Translations under genes and position numbers: made by a program | Notes under the pieces: generated by a model | Told to the model about the DNA's origin: nothing | The model's input: the letters and a program-made list of their open reading frames with translations, nothing else | The model's database searches: none | Shown: piece after piece, positions 1 through 8,410 of the stretch | How positions within the stretch are numbered: the first letter of the stretch is position 1 | How the letters are laid out: each line of letters opens with the position of its first letter | Origin: Methylobacterium planeticum | GTDB lineage: Bacteria; Pseudomonadota; Alphaproteobacteria; Rhizobiales; Beijerinckiaceae | DNA: 50,493 bases | Direction of reading: 5' to 3' | Assembly (NCBI RefSeq): GCF_008806345.1 | Contig: NZ_VZZJ01000035.1 | Span: forward strand, 1-50,493

Positions 1-142
1 CGGCGCTCTCCTTCGCCGACCAACCTCTCACCCGGCTATCCGTTTCAGCCCGCTCGGACAGCGCTCTAGGAACGGCGGTCCTGGATTATGCGGTTCGGGT
101 TGCTGGTCTTGGCCGTCGTCAGTCCTGAGGCTTCTGAGCGCG

Positions 143-277
143 CTACAGGCCCTCGTATTTCCGGTAGAGCACTTCGAGGAGTTCGGGGGCGCCGCCCTGC
201 TCGCGCCAAATCTTACGGACCATCCGCCTCATCGCTTGGCGCTGTGTGTCGTAGGACTTGCGGCGCTCTCCTACCAA
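143..277 (-). CDS. Small basic protein, unknown (TTG start)
   Basis: A 44-codon reading frame beginning with TTG. The product is strongly charged and helical-looking: an RRKSYDTQRQAMRRM stretch leads to a C-terminus ending LYRKYEGL. A GGAG lies just upstream of the TTG, slightly too close for an ideal ribosome site. The first 23 bases of the window, read on the same strand, repeat the beginning of this frame (TTG, then codons for V-G-E and R-R), so a related small gene may run off the left edge. I do not recognise the family. It could be a real small protein or a chance frame in a degraded region. Confidence 0.25.
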   Translation of the reverse strand: MVGERRKSYDTQRQAMRRMVRKIWREQGGAPELLEVLYRKYEGL

Positions 278-1045
278 GTTACTCCATCACCGTCTGTGCG
301 CACACGATGCGCATGGCTCCGCCACTTTGGACTTGGGATTACGCCTGGGGTGGGCGCTGGACGGTAATGAGGTTCATTGTTGAACCTGCGGCGATAGAAG
401 ATCCCGAGCTTCCAGCGTTCCATATCTCGTGCGCACTTCGTCCTGGAGGGAACGGGCTTGCCCGCTATGAGGAGATCAATCGCCTCATCTGTCCGGCGCG
501 GCCAATTTTGCGCGCGGCGGTGCTTGTGGTCGATCCGATGCGTCATGACAGCATCCTCTCGCCAGAGGAGCCCCGCCGCCTGGGGGTGGGAAAAGCGGCG
601 GGGCCGTCGCTGTTCGGCGACTGAGCCGTGTCGCAGCGGCTCACCGGCAGGGTCGGCCGACGCGGTTAACGAGACTTGAAGATCCGGGAGGCCAGCCGCT
701 TTAGTGCGGTTCACGGCAATCCAAGAAGCGCGGACATCATCAAGCCCGTCCCCTGGATTGCCGCCCGTTCGGGTTGAGGGGAAGCCGTCCCGGGACCGGG
801 ATCTGAGCACGAATGGAGATGATCCGGAAGCCGGGACGGATAGGAAAACGTCCCATCTTTCACCGCCTCAGTGGATGAATACAGCGCTCGCGCTTGCGGC
901 AGAAATCAAAGCGTATTGCGCATCATGTAAATCAATTACACATCCATTGCTCAGATCTTTTCGACCATCTTTCACGCGTCCGCTGGAACATCCGCCTCCC
1001 GACCAGATTGGACTGATTATCTGCAATCCCAGGGGACCTCCCGTC
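278..1045. other. Stretch without a supported gene
   Basis: About 770 bases with several long open frames on both strands, none with a recognisable domain, a convincing ribosome site or protein-like composition. The longest, on the minus strand (271-810), is rich in Arg and Pro like antisense shadows of GC-rich DNA. The last 170 bases are less GC-rich (around 890-1000) and probably hold the promoter of the PAS gene at 1046. Confidence 0.4.
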
Positions 1046-1660
1046 ATGGGTCAAGATGAACCGCCGCAACGTGCGTTAAACTCCGCGCTCCAAGCGGCAC
1101 TGAACGCTTCCGGCTTCGTCGGCACATGGGAGACCGACCTCAGCAAGGCCACGGTCTACCCTTCAGGTTCGTTCGCAAGCCTCATCGGCGTTGACGCGCA
1201 GCACGCCACCAGCGGTGTTCCTCTCGCTGACTTTCTGCAAGGCGTCCATCCTGACGACCGTGAGCGGATCGCGGCCCTCACCCACGAAGCCCATGAAACC
1301 GCAGGACGCTTCGAGGCCGAATTCCGCACGCTCGACCTGAATGGCCTGACACACTGGATCGCTGCGCGCGGTCAGGTCGAAACCGATGCACACGGCAAAG
1401 GCTTGCGCTGCCTCGGCATTGCTGTCGATGTGACCGACACGCGCCAAGGCGATACGGCGGACGCAGAGAGGGCCCTTCGGACGACGAACCAGATCGTCGA
1501 GGCCATCGTCTCTGTGCGGCATTCGATCGGCACCCTCGGCGTGCCCGTCCTGCAGACGCTGGTCGACCTGCTATTGTTCGAACTCGGAATGGAGCTCAGT
1601 CGACGCGCCGGCCGGCCGGCGGGGGCAGAGCTCCAGTCTCGATCACAGCACCTTCACTGA
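1046..1660 (+). CDS. Single-PAS-domain protein (PAS_3 type), orphan
   Basis: A 204-residue soluble protein with one PAS fold and no kinase, GGDEF or HTH output. Residues about 20-140 carry the PAS_3 landmarks: a GTWETDL strand, a VHPDDRERI helix, an FEAEFRT strand, a HWIAARGQ strand and a GIAVDVTD end. A C-terminal helical segment (VLQTLVDLLLFELGMELSRR) follows and recurs in the PAS protein at 2158. ATG 1046 is chosen over longer frames because AGGGGA at 1031-1036 sits at the right distance and the PAS domain begins soon after. It ends tail-to-tail with, and overlaps by 7 bases, the minus-strand gene at 1654-1965. Role probably sensory; ligand and partner unknown. Confidence 0.75.
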   Translation: MGQDEPPQRALNSALQAALNASGFVGTWETDLSKATVYPSGSFASLIGVDAQHATSGVPLADFLQGVHPDDRERIAALTHEAHETAGRFEAEFRTLDLNGLTHWIAARGQVETDAHGKGLRCLGIAVDVTDTRQGDTADAERALRTTNQIVEAIVSVRHSIGTLGVPVLQTLVDLLLFELGMELSRRAGRPAGAELQSRSQHLH

Positions 1661-1965
1661 CGCGGCCGCGCAGCCGATTGGATGAAATCGAGGAGGTACT
1701 GACGTGTCCTATGATCCTCGATCTTGAGGTATGCCTGCAAGAGCACCGAGGCCTCGAACAAGCTCGGCACTTCACCAGCCCGTGCCCGCGCCTCATCGCC
1801 GCTTCGGCCAAGCAGGGCAGTGGTGATGCCAAGCGCATCTGCGATCTGGTTTAGTGCCTGCTCTGCGGCTGCCGGTAGCGGCACCATCCGAGGATCATTC
1901 CCGTCGCTCATGAAGCCATCAGCTTCTGCTGTCCCCCTCGTACTTCCAGCACCATGGTAAGCCAT
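1654..1965 (-). CDS. Small protein resembling the tail of XRE regulators
   Basis: A 103-residue protein. ATG 1965 is preceded by AAAAGAGGACCAG, a good ribosome site; longer frames upstream look non-coding. The C-terminal half (SLFEASVLLQAYLKIEDHRT and following) resembles the helical tail found after the HTH in small alphaproteobacterial XRE regulators, and LNQIADALGI could be a helix of a degenerate HTH. No complete DNA-binding motif is visible, so DNA binding is a guess. It lies between two PAS genes, divergent from the one at 2158 and overlapping the stop of the one at 1046, so it could belong to the same small sensory locus. Confidence 0.6.
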   Translation of the reverse strand: MAYHGAGSTRGTAEADGFMSDGNDPRMVPLPAAAEQALNQIADALGITTALLGRSGDEARARAGEVPSLFEASVLLQAYLKIEDHRTRQYLLDFIQSAARPRQ

Positions 1966-2157
1966 CTGGTCCTCTTTTGTGGCGCTCTGTAGCCACGCCT
2001 GTTGAGGCCAGGATCGCTTGCACCGAACGTTCCCAACCAAGCTGCATACAATGCACGTTATGCGATTGTTGGTTGCGTTCATTTTCAGGTTGTAACGAGA
2101 AGTTGAACGATGGGCGATCATCCCTTAGCGGTCGACGCTCTGGAAAGGTGATTTCGC

Positions 2158-2760
2158 GTGCGAAGTCGAACACACGATTGGTCGATCAAACCCTTTGGAG
2201 ACCAGACAATCGTCGCGTCGGCCGGGGGAGTCGCTGGCACATGGGTTTGGACGGCCGAGAGCAACGTGCACGTCCTCGATCGTGATGCGGCAGAGATCCT
2301 GACCGGTGACCCAGATCTAGCTGACACCGAATTGCCGCTGGAGACGGTGATCCAGCGTCTCCATCCAGATGACCGGGCGACGTTCCTGGCCGCCGTGGAA
2401 CGGGCTGAGCGCGAGAGTGGCGTGGTGGTTGTGGAGTACCGCGTACAGACGCCAGAAGGCACGCGCTGGTTACTGGATCACGGGCGAACTTACCCCGCAA
2501 CGGCAGGCATGCCCGCTCACGGGCATGGTGTCCTAATCGATGTAACGCACCAGAAATTGCAGGCTGTAGAACCAGTCCATCAACCGGCTCAAGCGAGGGC
2601 TCCCTTGGATCGAGCGGCAGAGCACGCCATTGCGACCCGCGAGGCAATCGATGCGGACGGCAGCGCCTCGCTCCGTCTGCTAATCGACATGGTGCTTCTG
2701 GAAATCGGGCGTGTGATTGCGCGGCGCGTCGCGAAAGACCGAGCGACAGGCCTCAATTGA
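2158..2760 (+). CDS. Single-PAS-domain protein, paralog of the 1046 gene
   Basis: A 200-residue protein with one PAS_3-type domain at about residues 20-130: AGTWVWTAE, a RLHPDDRATF helix, a VEYRVQTPEG strand, WLLDHGR and a GVLIDVTHQK end. The C-terminal helix (LRLLIDMVLLEIGRVIARR) matches the tail of the neighbouring PAS protein, so the two are paralogs. Start taken as GTG 2158 with a GGAAAGG about 10 bases upstream; a slightly later start is possible. No output domain is fused, so the shared tail helix is the obvious candidate for dimerisation or partner contact. Function unknown. Confidence 0.72.
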   Translation: MRSRTHDWSIKPFGDQTIVASAGGVAGTWVWTAESNVHVLDRDAAEILTGDPDLADTELPLETVIQRLHPDDRATFLAAVERAERESGVVVVEYRVQTPEGTRWLLDHGRTYPATAGMPAHGHGVLIDVTHQKLQAVEPVHQPAQARAPLDRAAEHAIATREAIDADGSASLRLLIDMVLLEIGRVIARRVAKDRATGLN

Positions 2761-2957
2761 GCGAGCTGCCCCGCCGCCCGATCTGATCCCGGGCCGGCGG
2801 GGAGGGTCGTTCATCTCACGTGCGAGCCGGTCCGCAACTCGGCTCGTAGGCAGGGTGCCGGAGGCGCGCTACCTGAGCCTCAAGCTCCTGCGGCGTCCAT
2901 CTGTCCAGAATGGGAATGTCGCGGCCTAACCCGCTTCGAAGAAGACGTATGGCCCGC

Positions 2958-3218
2958 CTATGCCCCCGTGGCCCCCGCATGAGAAATCGCCGGCGCTTCT
3001 GTCACGATGAAGTTCAAGCAGAACAGGATGAGACCGACGCTATCGGTCACCTCCAAGCGCCATTCTTCGCCCACGGCCAGCCGAGTAGCCTCATCCTCCA
3101 ACAGCGCCCCAGCATAGCGGATCGCCTCTCGACGCGCGAACGTCGTATTCGGCAATTCCGTCCCGTCGTCATCAAGCAAGCTACGACCATCATGGACGTT
3201 GAAATGATAGCGAGGCAC
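2958..3218 (-). CDS. DUF6894 family small protein
   Basis: An 86-residue protein that starts with the family signature MPRYHFNVHDG, followed by an acidic DDDGTELP segment and the REAIRYAGALL helix. This is the typical size and layout of DUF6894, a family common in Methylobacterium and Bradyrhizobium with no assigned biochemistry. The second half (RLEVTDSVGLILFCLNFIV) matches the usual beta strands. One of four members in the first 8.7 kb of the window; none of the four lies next to another, so they are dispersed copies, not a tandem array. Confidence 0.8.
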   Translation of the reverse strand: MPRYHFNVHDGRSLLDDDGTELPNTTFARREAIRYAGALLEDEATRLAVGEEWRLEVTDSVGLILFCLNFIVTEAPAISHAGATGA

Positions 3219-3665
3219 GCACTGCTCCGGGCCATAGGAAGCGAGAACGCAAGGCTCTCAGTCACCGGCTTGCCAAGGAGTAGGGCTGATGATGAGCTCT
3301 CATGACATACGGCCCAAAGATCGCGCCAACATATGACGTGTTTCGCGATGATCGTGGGCACGACAGCGAGCGCGCGGCGAATGCGCGATGATGAGCCTAA
3401 CAGTGCTCTTCTGCATTGTCCGATTTTCGAATGAGAGGTCGATGCGCCACTGCGTGAGGCAAAAACGCATCATCTTCCCGGCGACACCGTAGGGCAGCCT
3501 CAAGCCATTCTGGGAGGTTGGCGGCCACACTGCGGCTCAGGCCGAACCGACACTACAGCTTCGGTTGGGGCAGATTTGGCCGCCAAGCTCATCATGCCCG
3601 CATAATGTTTGAGCATTTCTCGCAATTTGGCTTGAAGGATCAGCTCGGCGACGCGAGTTACGTCT
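3219..3665. other. Stretch without a supported gene
   Basis: No recognisable gene. A minus-strand frame (3500-3742) contains a helix-like segment (WIDERLRITDVTRVAELILQ) that reads like real protein but has no start, no domain and is partly antisense to the next gene. A neighbouring frame at 3681-3760 ends in a segment (EDEGAWATVLVKITKL) that could have joined it before a frameshift. This may be a decayed gene; support is weak. Confidence 0.3.
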
Positions 3666-4520
3666 GTGATGCGCAGGCGTTCATCGATCCAACTTGGTGA
3701 TCTTGACCAGCACGGTGGCCCAAGCGCCCTCGTCCTCCTCAATCGCGTTCATCATCCGTTGCTGAAGCGACGTGAGTTGCTGACTATCCTCCTCGTGGCC
3801 TCCGGTGCATCGTTTGCCACGATTATTCCGCTGAAACTCGACTCGGTTGAGAAATTGTCGCTCGTCGATGTGCAGGTCGAACCGGCGCCGTTGGATCTGA
3901 GTGCTGAAGCACCTGATGTGGTTCCGCTTGCGTCTCCTCTCACAGTCGAGGCCGATAGAACACAACCGGAGGAGGCTCGTACGCTGGGTCCGGCAGCGGC
4001 ACAGCAATCCAGATCTTTAGAGCTTGGCCTAAACGCGCATGGCAATGAGGCTGTGAAGGAACTCAACCCACTCGGATCAGTGCGGGTGGAAGGGGTTCGT
4101 ACAACACTCGATGTTCAGCAGAGAGGCCCATCAGCGGAACGCTCACCACCAGTGCAGGCCGACCTTATCGAAGCGCCGTCCGTTGTCCCTTCTCAATTGA
4201 CCAGCCCGGTTCGCATCACTCCGTCAGGACGACAGGTACGACCAGTTGAGCCTAGTCTGACATCTACGATCTCGCCAGACGAGAAGGTACAGCCTCTTGT
4301 CCCGCATCTCAGAAGGCCACGCCTGACGCTGCAATCACGCCGAGGTCGTGCTCCGAGCGCGCAATCCGCCTCATCGGAGATCGGTGCTACCGGCACGATT
4401 CTAGCATTGCGCGCAACGTCCAAGCTTCATCGCGGCTCCAGTCAAGTTTCCGCTCCACAGACGCTGAACAAACCCTCTGCGCCATGGGAATTGCCTTCGT
4501 CCCTCGCGCCGACTGATTGA
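3666..4520 (+). CDS. Membrane-anchored proline/serine-rich protein, unknown
   Basis: A 284-residue frame. Near residues 37-58 there is a single hydrophobic segment (LLTILLVASGASFATIIPLKL) after a basic stretch (LLKRREL), typical of an uncleaved N-terminal anchor. The remainder is low in hydrophobic residues and rich in Pro, Ser, Val and Glu, as in disordered periplasmic linkers of TonB-like proteins, but there is no TonB C-terminal domain. The GTG start at 3666 is uncertain; TTG 3759, just before the membrane segment, is an alternative. A secreted protein gene follows at 4575 on the same strand, 54 bases later, so the two may be cotranscribed. Confidence 0.5.
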   Translation: MMRRRSSIQLGDLDQHGGPSALVLLNRVHHPLLKRRELLTILLVASGASFATIIPLKLDSVEKLSLVDVQVEPAPLDLSAEAPDVVPLASPLTVEADRTQPEEARTLGPAAAQQSRSLELGLNAHGNEAVKELNPLGSVRVEGVRTTLDVQQRGPSAERSPPVQADLIEAPSVVPSQLTSPVRITPSGRQVRPVEPSLTSTISPDEKVQPLVPHLRRPRLTLQSRRGRAPSAQSASSEIGATGTILALRATSKLHRGSSQVSAPQTLNKPSAPWELPSSLAPTD

Positions 4521-4574
4521 CAGCCACCCGCATACAACGACCAATATGTCTTCATCTCAGGCCGGAGCAACTTC

Positions 4575-5087
4575 ATGATACGCAGGGCGATCCTCAGCGG
4601 CGTGCTCACTGCCTTCGCCTCAAGCATCTACTTCTTACTTGATCCACCCATCACGCTTGCGGCCGGGGAGGCGAACTCGTCCGCAGCCACATGGCAGATG
4701 CCATGGCAAATTTCGCCCATCTCGCCGGTGTCCGAGGCCAGCGGTGAGAAGACGGTTCTCTCGTTTGTCTGGGGCACGGGCTTTGTGAAGGGCACGCCGG
4801 AAGCATTGGCTTCGATCGGCCGCCCGCTTGCAGGCTCACCGATCCCCAGCCGGACGTTGGACACGTGCCGGACAACCGTTTGGAGCGAGGCGAGCAAGGT
4901 CGGTGCGAAGGACATTGAAGCTGTGCCGGTGGCTGCCGACAAGCAGGACCGAAAGGGACATTATTTCGCTCCGGTCCTGATGCGGGTCACGTATGTTCGA
5001 CCGCTGGCTTTAGAAGTTCGCCAGTCGATGTTGATCTGCGTCGTTGACCGCTCCGGCAGCATCGTGGATGCCTACACGCCTGAGTAA
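4575..5087 (+). CDS. Secreted protein with signal peptide, unknown
   Basis: A 170-residue protein with an N-terminal signal peptide (MIRRAILSGVLTAFASSIYF, then a likely cleavage after ITLAAG near residue 31). The mature part has two cysteines (TCRTTV and LICVVD) that could form a disulfide, and beta-rich segments such as FAPVLMRVTYV. Located in the periplasm or outside the cell by inference. No family recognised. ATG 4575 has a GGAG 5' of it. The last 101 bases overlap the 3' end of the convergent HNH gene, so one of the two stop assignments deserves checking, although both frames look coding. Confidence 0.6.
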   Translation: MIRRAILSGVLTAFASSIYFLLDPPITLAAGEANSSAATWQMPWQISPISPVSEASGEKTVLSFVWGTGFVKGTPEALASIGRPLAGSPIPSRTLDTCRTTVWSEASKVGAKDIEAVPVAADKQDRKGHYFAPVLMRVTYVRPLALEVRQSMLICVVDRSGSIVDAYTPE

Positions 5088-5598
5088 CAGAGCCTTGCTT
5101 CTCGCCGACTGGGCCCAGGTTAGCTTCGCCTGAGCCAAGCGCGGTATATTGAGTCCAATCACGCATACGTCCGCCGAACAGATCCCCACGTGCCCTTCTG
5201 CGGAACAGCGTGACCCAACGCCGCCGCTGATGCTCAGGGCGGTCGTGCAGCGTGTGACAGCATTGGCAGAAAGCCACGAGGTTCGCGTCCGCGTTGTTCG
5301 AGGTCTCTTGATCGCGATGGGCGGTGGCCGGCACCACCTTGGTCAGGCGCCTGGCCGTCAGATCCGCAATCATCGCGGGCTCACGAAGGGGCGGCCCGGC
5401 GGCATCGCGCCAGGTGCCGACCGGAGCGTCCCACCACCGATCATCATTGAGACAGTCGATCGACTGCCCATGCGGGCGTCCACAGCCCTCACAACAGCCC
5501 CCTGCCCTCCGGAACCGGATCACGGCTGAGAGCTGCGGCCAGTCGATGGGATCGAAGAAGCGGTGTTCGCGCCGGATGGGCTTGCCACAAGTGGCCAC
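4987..5598 (-). CDS. HNH-endonuclease-like zinc protein
   Basis: A 203-residue protein with two zinc-ribbon pairs, C36-x2-C39 and C111-x2-C114, bracketing an HNH-like core: AHRD (H94), N106 in NADANLVAF, and CHTLHD (H118). This arrangement matches small alphaproteobacterial and phage-associated HNH nucleases. Residues after about 145 (beyond RGDLFGGRMRDW) have no visible domain and are antisense to the end of the secreted-protein gene, so the real protein may be unusually long or the stop may have been lost. Could be a nuclease of a mobile element given the recombinase relics nearby, or a housekeeping HNH protein. Confidence 0.65.
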   Translation of the reverse strand: MATCGKPIRREHRFFDPIDWPQLSAVIRFRRAGGCCEGCGRPHGQSIDCLNDDRWWDAPVGTWRDAAGPPLREPAMIADLTARRLTKVVPATAHRDQETSNNADANLVAFCQCCHTLHDRPEHQRRRWVTLFRRRARGDLFGGRMRDWTQYTALGSGEANLGPVGEKQGSVTQACRHPRCCRSGQRRRSTSTGELLKPAVEHT

Positions 5599-5963
5599 GC
5601 TTCCGGGCTGTTCGGCAAGCGCTCACCGGAGGGCGGGATCACGGGCGGCTCGCGTTCCGATAGGGTCATCGACGTCGGTTCCCTCACGGCTTTGGGTCAC
5701 AGGCCCCAAGCGTGCAGAACCACTTCGGCGCGTGCGTCGACCGATCCCTTAGGTCAAGCCCTATTGGAACGACGTCCAAACAGGCAGGTGCCCCAGCCCA
5801 CGAAACGGCCGTCCTGATGCAAATTGCCCGGGCAAACCCAATCCATGATGGCGCAGGCCCTGCCCGTCCGTGCGACAACGGACCATCGTTGGCCGAGATC
5901 CTGGCCGTCAGCGGCTGCGAGACCTGTGTGCTCCCGCCTGTCTTGCATTCTGCGGAGAGCCCA

Positions 5964-6215
5964 ATGCCACGCTATTTCATTGATACTGACGATGAAGCGT
6001 TCGCGGTCCACGACGATGAGGGCCAGATCTTCCGCGATCTGAGTGCGGCGCGCGATATCGCGCACCGCGTTTTGCCCGAGATGGTGAGGCAGAAAAGGCC
6101 GAACGACGACGGCCACACCTTCACGGCCAGCGTGCGAGACGAGAGCGGCACAGTGGTGTACGTCGCTACTCTGGCGTTCGCGGGTGAGTGGAAAGTGCCT
6201 CGGCCAACGCGCTGA
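5964..6215 (+). CDS. DUF6894 family small protein
   Basis: An 83-residue DUF6894 member: MPRYFIDTDDEAFAVHDDEG, then the LSAARDIAHRVLPEMVRQ helix and the paired strands HTFTASVRDESG and VVYVATLAFAG. The ATG at 5964 is chosen because the family signature begins there and GGAG lies about 7 bases upstream; the open frame extends further 5' but that part is not protein-like. It is most similar in layout to the copy at 7270 (both end with a VY-AT-LTFAG type strand). Function of the family unknown. Confidence 0.8.
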   Translation: MPRYFIDTDDEAFAVHDDEGQIFRDLSAARDIAHRVLPEMVRQKRPNDDGHTFTASVRDESGTVVYVATLAFAGEWKVPRPTR

Positions 6216-6402
6216 GTCACAGTTTTGCCTCTCTTGAAGCAAAGCACGCCAAAAATAATTTTCCGATAGAGACTTAGTTTACCTATGAGAGTGGTCGGTA
6301 GCCATTTGTGTTCTATGTTGCGCTCATCGCCCGCCGGTTGAGACAGGCGCGGGTGGCTGGAAGAGGCGCGCGCTTCCGCCTGCGAGGCAAGGCGCGGCAT
6401 CG

Positions 6403-7137
6403 ATGGCCTCCGATCATTCGCTGAACATGCTCGTCCGTAGATTGGACAGCATCGCCACCCTCTCAGACGCGGAGCGTCAGGCTATCGAGAGCCTGCCGGC
6501 CAGAACCCGCGTTCTGAAGCCTGGGCAGGATATCGTGCGCGACGGTGACCAGCCCTCGCAGTGCTGCCTGCTGCTCAGCGGCTGGGCCTGCCGCTACAAG
6601 GTGGTAGGCGAAGGCAAGCGCCAGATCCTGTCGTTTCACATTCCCGGCGACATTCCCGACCTGCAGAGCCTGCATCTGCACACCATGGACCACAGCCTCG
6701 GGACGCTGACCGAGGCCACGGTCGCCTTTATCCCGCACGAGAGCCTACGCGAGTTGACAGTACGCTCCCCTGGCGTCGGCGCCGTGCTCTGGCGTGAGAC
6801 CCTGGTCGATGCGGCGACCTTCCGCGAGTGGATGACCGGCATGGGCCGGCGCTCGGCGTACGAGCGGATCGCGCACCTGTTCTGCGAGCTTTACCTCAAG
6901 CTTGAGGCGGTGGAGTTGGCCGGTGAGCATCGCTGTCCCTGGCCCCTGACACAGGTCGATCTTGGCGACGCTACGGGCTTGTCGAACGTGCACGTGAACC
7001 GAACGCTGCAAGAGATGCGTGGCCAGGGCCTGATCACGCTGCGCGGGTGCACGTTGGTGATCCAAGCCTGGGACGAGCTTATCCGTGCCTCGGAGTTTGA
7101 TCCGACATACCTGCATCTGGAGAAGCGGGCCACCTGA
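6403..7137 (+). CDS. Crp/Fnr-family transcription regulator
   Basis: A 244-residue regulator with an N-terminal cyclic-nucleotide-binding-type beta barrel (about residues 20-125, with LKPGQDIVRDGD and FHIPGDIPD turns), a dimerisation helix (about 130-165) and a C-terminal winged helix (about 185-240) whose recognition region is LGDATGLSNVHVNRTLQEMR. There are no FNR-type clustered N-terminal cysteines, so an iron-sulfur oxygen sensor is unlikely. Proteins of this subtype are abundant in Methylobacterium and Bradyrhizobium. A lower-GC 190-base gap precedes it. The following gene at 7270 encodes a DUF6894 protein; no clear target is visible. Confidence 0.85.
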   Translation: MASDHSLNMLVRRLDSIATLSDAERQAIESLPARTRVLKPGQDIVRDGDQPSQCCLLLSGWACRYKVVGEGKRQILSFHIPGDIPDLQSLHLHTMDHSLGTLTEATVAFIPHESLRELTVRSPGVGAVLWRETLVDAATFREWMTGMGRRSAYERIAHLFCELYLKLEAVELAGEHRCPWPLTQVDLGDATGLSNVHVNRTLQEMRGQGLITLRGCTLVIQAWDELIRASEFDPTYLHLEKRAT

Positions 7138-7269
7138 ACCGCTCCAACGGCTGGCGCCTTGCGACCGGTTGCTCCGTCTTGAATGCGCCAGGGATCAGGA
7201 CGCCGCTTTGGGGGGTTGAGCCTCGAACGCCGCTCACGGCGTACGCTTCTGTTTCAGGTGGAGTTGTTG

Positions 7270-7515
7270 GTGCCGCGCTATTTTTTCGACATCAGATCTG
7301 CCGGCTCGCCGCAGGACCGGGACGACGAGGGTACGGAGTGCGCCGACCTCGCTGCGGTTCGCAAAGCGGCAATGAGGGTCCTGCCGGACATCGCCAGGGA
7401 CGACATTCCGAAGGATGGCGACCGGCAGACATTCACCGTGGTCGCACGGGACGAGGACGGGCAGGCAGTCTACACGGCGACGCTCACGTTCGCGGGATTG
7501 CAGCTTCTCCGGTAG
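7270..7515 (+). CDS. DUF6894 family small protein (GTG start)
   Basis: An 81-residue DUF6894 protein, starting VPRYFFDIRSAG with the acidic loop DRDDEGTEC, the LAAVRKAAMRVLPDIARDD helix and strands QTFTVVARDEDG and AVYTATLTFAG. GTG 7270 is preferred: GGTGGAG lies 7-13 bases upstream and the family signature starts there. Paralog of 2958, 5964 and 8411. It lies immediately 5' of a tyrosine-recombinase relic on the other strand. Confidence 0.8.
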   Translation: MPRYFFDIRSAGSPQDRDDEGTECADLAAVRKAAMRVLPDIARDDIPKDGDRQTFTVVARDEDGQAVYTATLTFAGLQLLR

Positions 7516-7595
7516 CCCAGTTGCGACGCATCATGATTCCACCTCCGCGAGCCGGGCGGTTCGATAACACCCATCCAGCGCACAGTGGCGCCCTC

Positions 7596-7778
7596 CTACG
7601 GAAACCCGCTCCCCGAGTGGCCCTTGAACGCGTTCACCCGGCGGAGGTAGCGGACGACCGTCCGGGTATATCGGTGCCCGCTCTGATCCATGATCCGAAC
7701 GCGATCGGCGCCACGCTCGGCTGTCGTCGTGGTGTAGCCAGATCGAACGCCATGTGATCTACCCAAATTCACTCGGCT
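7596..7778 (-). pseudogene. Tyrosine recombinase, C-terminal catalytic fragment (copy A)
   Basis: A 60-residue open frame without a proper start. It contains the end of a phage-type tyrosine recombinase: SHGVRSGYTTTTAERGAD (the H-x-x-R box), RIMDQSGH (the second His box) and VVRYLRRVNAF with the tyrosine that would be the nucleophile, then a stop. An in-frame TGA at 7779-7781 cuts off everything N-terminal, so the core-binding domain and first catalytic Arg are missing. A second diverged copy of the last 32 codons lies at 8876-8974. A remnant of an integrated element. Confidence 0.75.
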
Positions 7779-7877
7779 TCAGTGCCGAGCATAGTTGGAT
7801 CCACGATCCACGAGCCGGCAAATTTGATCCAGATGCCGGCCAGTTGCCCTACTGCCTTTCAGGTTTTGGAGATCCGC

Positions 7878-8270
7878 GTGACGTTTCCTGCGACCACGGC
7901 GTTCTATACCGGACTGTTCGCCATGCTCTATGTCGGGCTGTCTGCCTGGGTTGTAGCCACGCGCGTCAATTCTGACGTCCTGCATGGAGATGGGGGAAAC
8001 GAGACCCTAGAGAAGCGCATCCGTGCTCAAGGCAATTTCGGCGAGTACGTGCCATTCGCTGTGCTGCTGATCGCGCTCCTCGAAGCTGGTGGCTCCGGGC
8101 ATACCTTGGTGCAGTCTTTGTTGATCGTCCTTCTGGTCGCCAGAATTCTGCATCCCTTTGGCATGCTCGCACCGAAGAACTCGGCCCAACAATATGCCTG
8201 TCGCGGTGGTGGTATCCTCGCGACGTTCATCGTCATCGCGGTCGCGGGAATCGCGCTACTTCTTCGCTAG
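7878..8270 (+). CDS. MAPEG-family integral membrane protein
   Basis: A 130-residue protein of the MAPEG family (membrane-associated proteins in eicosanoid and glutathione metabolism), the usual length for bacterial members. Four membrane segments are visible: AFYTGLFAMLYVGLSAWVVA, YVPFAVLLIALLEA, LVQSLLIVLLVARIL and ILATFIVIAVAGIALLL. Between the first two is the conserved loop ending RIRAQGNFGEYVPF, which supplies the RxxxNxxE signature. GTG 7878 is chosen for its TTGGAGA ribosome site and fit to the family; the frame is open further upstream but there overlaps the recombinase relic. Flanked on both sides by recombinase relics, so it may have been carried in. Substrate unknown. Confidence 0.8.
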   Translation: MTFPATTAFYTGLFAMLYVGLSAWVVATRVNSDVLHGDGGNETLEKRIRAQGNFGEYVPFAVLLIALLEAGGSGHTLVQSLLIVLLVARILHPFGMLAPKNSAQQYACRGGGILATFIVIAVAGIALLLR

Positions 8271-8410
8271 GCCTAAACTTTTAGAAATGCCTGCGCTTAG
8301 TTTGCGGTCACGCTGGAGGCCGGAGATGTCGAGGCATTCCTCACCGCCTCATCTCGCTGCCAGACTTACAACGCGCGCTGGACCATCACCAATGTTTTGG
8401 TGCGCGATGC

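Noticed and set aside
271..810. Minus-strand open frame of 179 codons
   Set aside because: Arg/Pro-rich, no domain, no ribosome site; typical chance frame in GC-rich DNA.
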